Assembly (NCBI RefSeq): GCF_000275825.1
Contig: NZ_JH719942.1
Span: 12,578-75,061, forward strand
Direction: 5' to 3'
Length of the DNA stretch: 62,484 nt
Origin: Saprospira grandis DSM 2844
GTDB lineage: Bacteria; Bacteroidota; Bacteroidia; Chitinophagales; Saprospiraceae
Made by a program: the position numbers and the translations under genes. The number at the start of each line of letters is the position of its first letter. Within the stretch, counting starts at the first letter, position 1. A model generated the notes under the pieces. The model saw only the letters and a program-made list of their open reading frames with translations. It had not been told where the DNA came from and searched no databases. This document shows, piece after piece, positions 62,433 through 62,484 of the stretch.

Positions 62433-62484
62433 TTTTTTTGGGGCCTGCCGCCTGCGGCGGCCGGGCCCTTACAGGGCTCGCAGG
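62433..62484 (-). repeat. GC-rich mosaic repeat, copy R15 (cut by window end)
   Basis: It opens TTTTTTTGGGGCCTGCCGCC and is identical over its ~50 visible bases to the start of R1 at 130. It lies ~95 bp upstream of the UbiA-like gene start. Confidence 0.85.

Overview
The window looks like chromosomal DNA from a Bacteroidota bacterium, most likely a Saprospira-like member of the Saprospiraceae. The signs seen in sequence are a protein with the gliding-motility-type (CHU_C / T9SS type B) C-terminal sorting domain, giant YD/Rhs proteins of the Bacteroidota kind, YARHG-domain lipoproteins, promoter-like boxes of the Bacteroidota type (TAnnTTTG), and many GC-rich mosaic palindromic repeats in an otherwise AT-leaning genome. 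The genus is inference. No rRNA, tRNA, transposase or CRISPR array was recognised.

Layout. (1) 1-545: edge of a possible leftward gene, then a GC-rich repeat and a 19-bp inverted repeat. (2) 546-19783: eight leftward genes with very tight spacing. They encode, in transcription order, a small secreted protein, a LamG-type secreted protein, an OmpH/Skp-like lipoprotein, another lipoprotein, a 2400-residue SpvB/YD-like giant, a LolA-like secreted protein, a 2415-residue Rhs protein with a Hint domain and a short C-terminal toxin candidate, and a small putative immunity protein. I read this as one polymorphic-toxin operon. (3) 20003-31729: a type II secretion / type IV pilus-like system. gspG, a short prepilin peptidase, gspE, gspD, a PilM-PilN (GspL-like) fusion, a GspK-like protein, two pseudopilins and gspF run leftward. 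A PilO/GspM-like gene, a lipoprotein and a PilP/GspC-like gene run rightward from the same intergenic region. (4) 31713-34171: a MORN-repeat protein and a TPR protein around a 600-bp repeat composite. (5) 34511-39049: RND efflux adaptor and pump. (6) 39519-51142, leftward: T9SS-sorted Fn3 protein, DUF3137-like protein, aconitase, membrane patatin, two paralogous YARHG lipoproteins. (7) 51486-58249, rightward: TPR/LemA-like protein, YaaA, glycosyltransferase, unknown membrane protein, PurK-PurE, NTF2-like lipoprotein. (8) 58290-62339, leftward: two RsbR-like STAS proteins sharing an almost identical 391-bp tract, then PabB and a UbiA-like prenyltransferase overlapping by ATGA.

The two points most worth following are the eight-gene Rhs operon and the repeat family. 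The operon couples two giant shell-type proteins with a dedicated Skp-like lipoprotein and adhesin-like proteins, and ends in an AT-rich toxin/immunity tip. About 15 repeat loci share a fixed scaffold (GCTCGGCCCTGCG, GGTCTG, CATCCCT) in which the intervening segments differ from copy to copy yet nearly always remain self-complementary. That pattern suggests selection for a folded RNA or cruciform.
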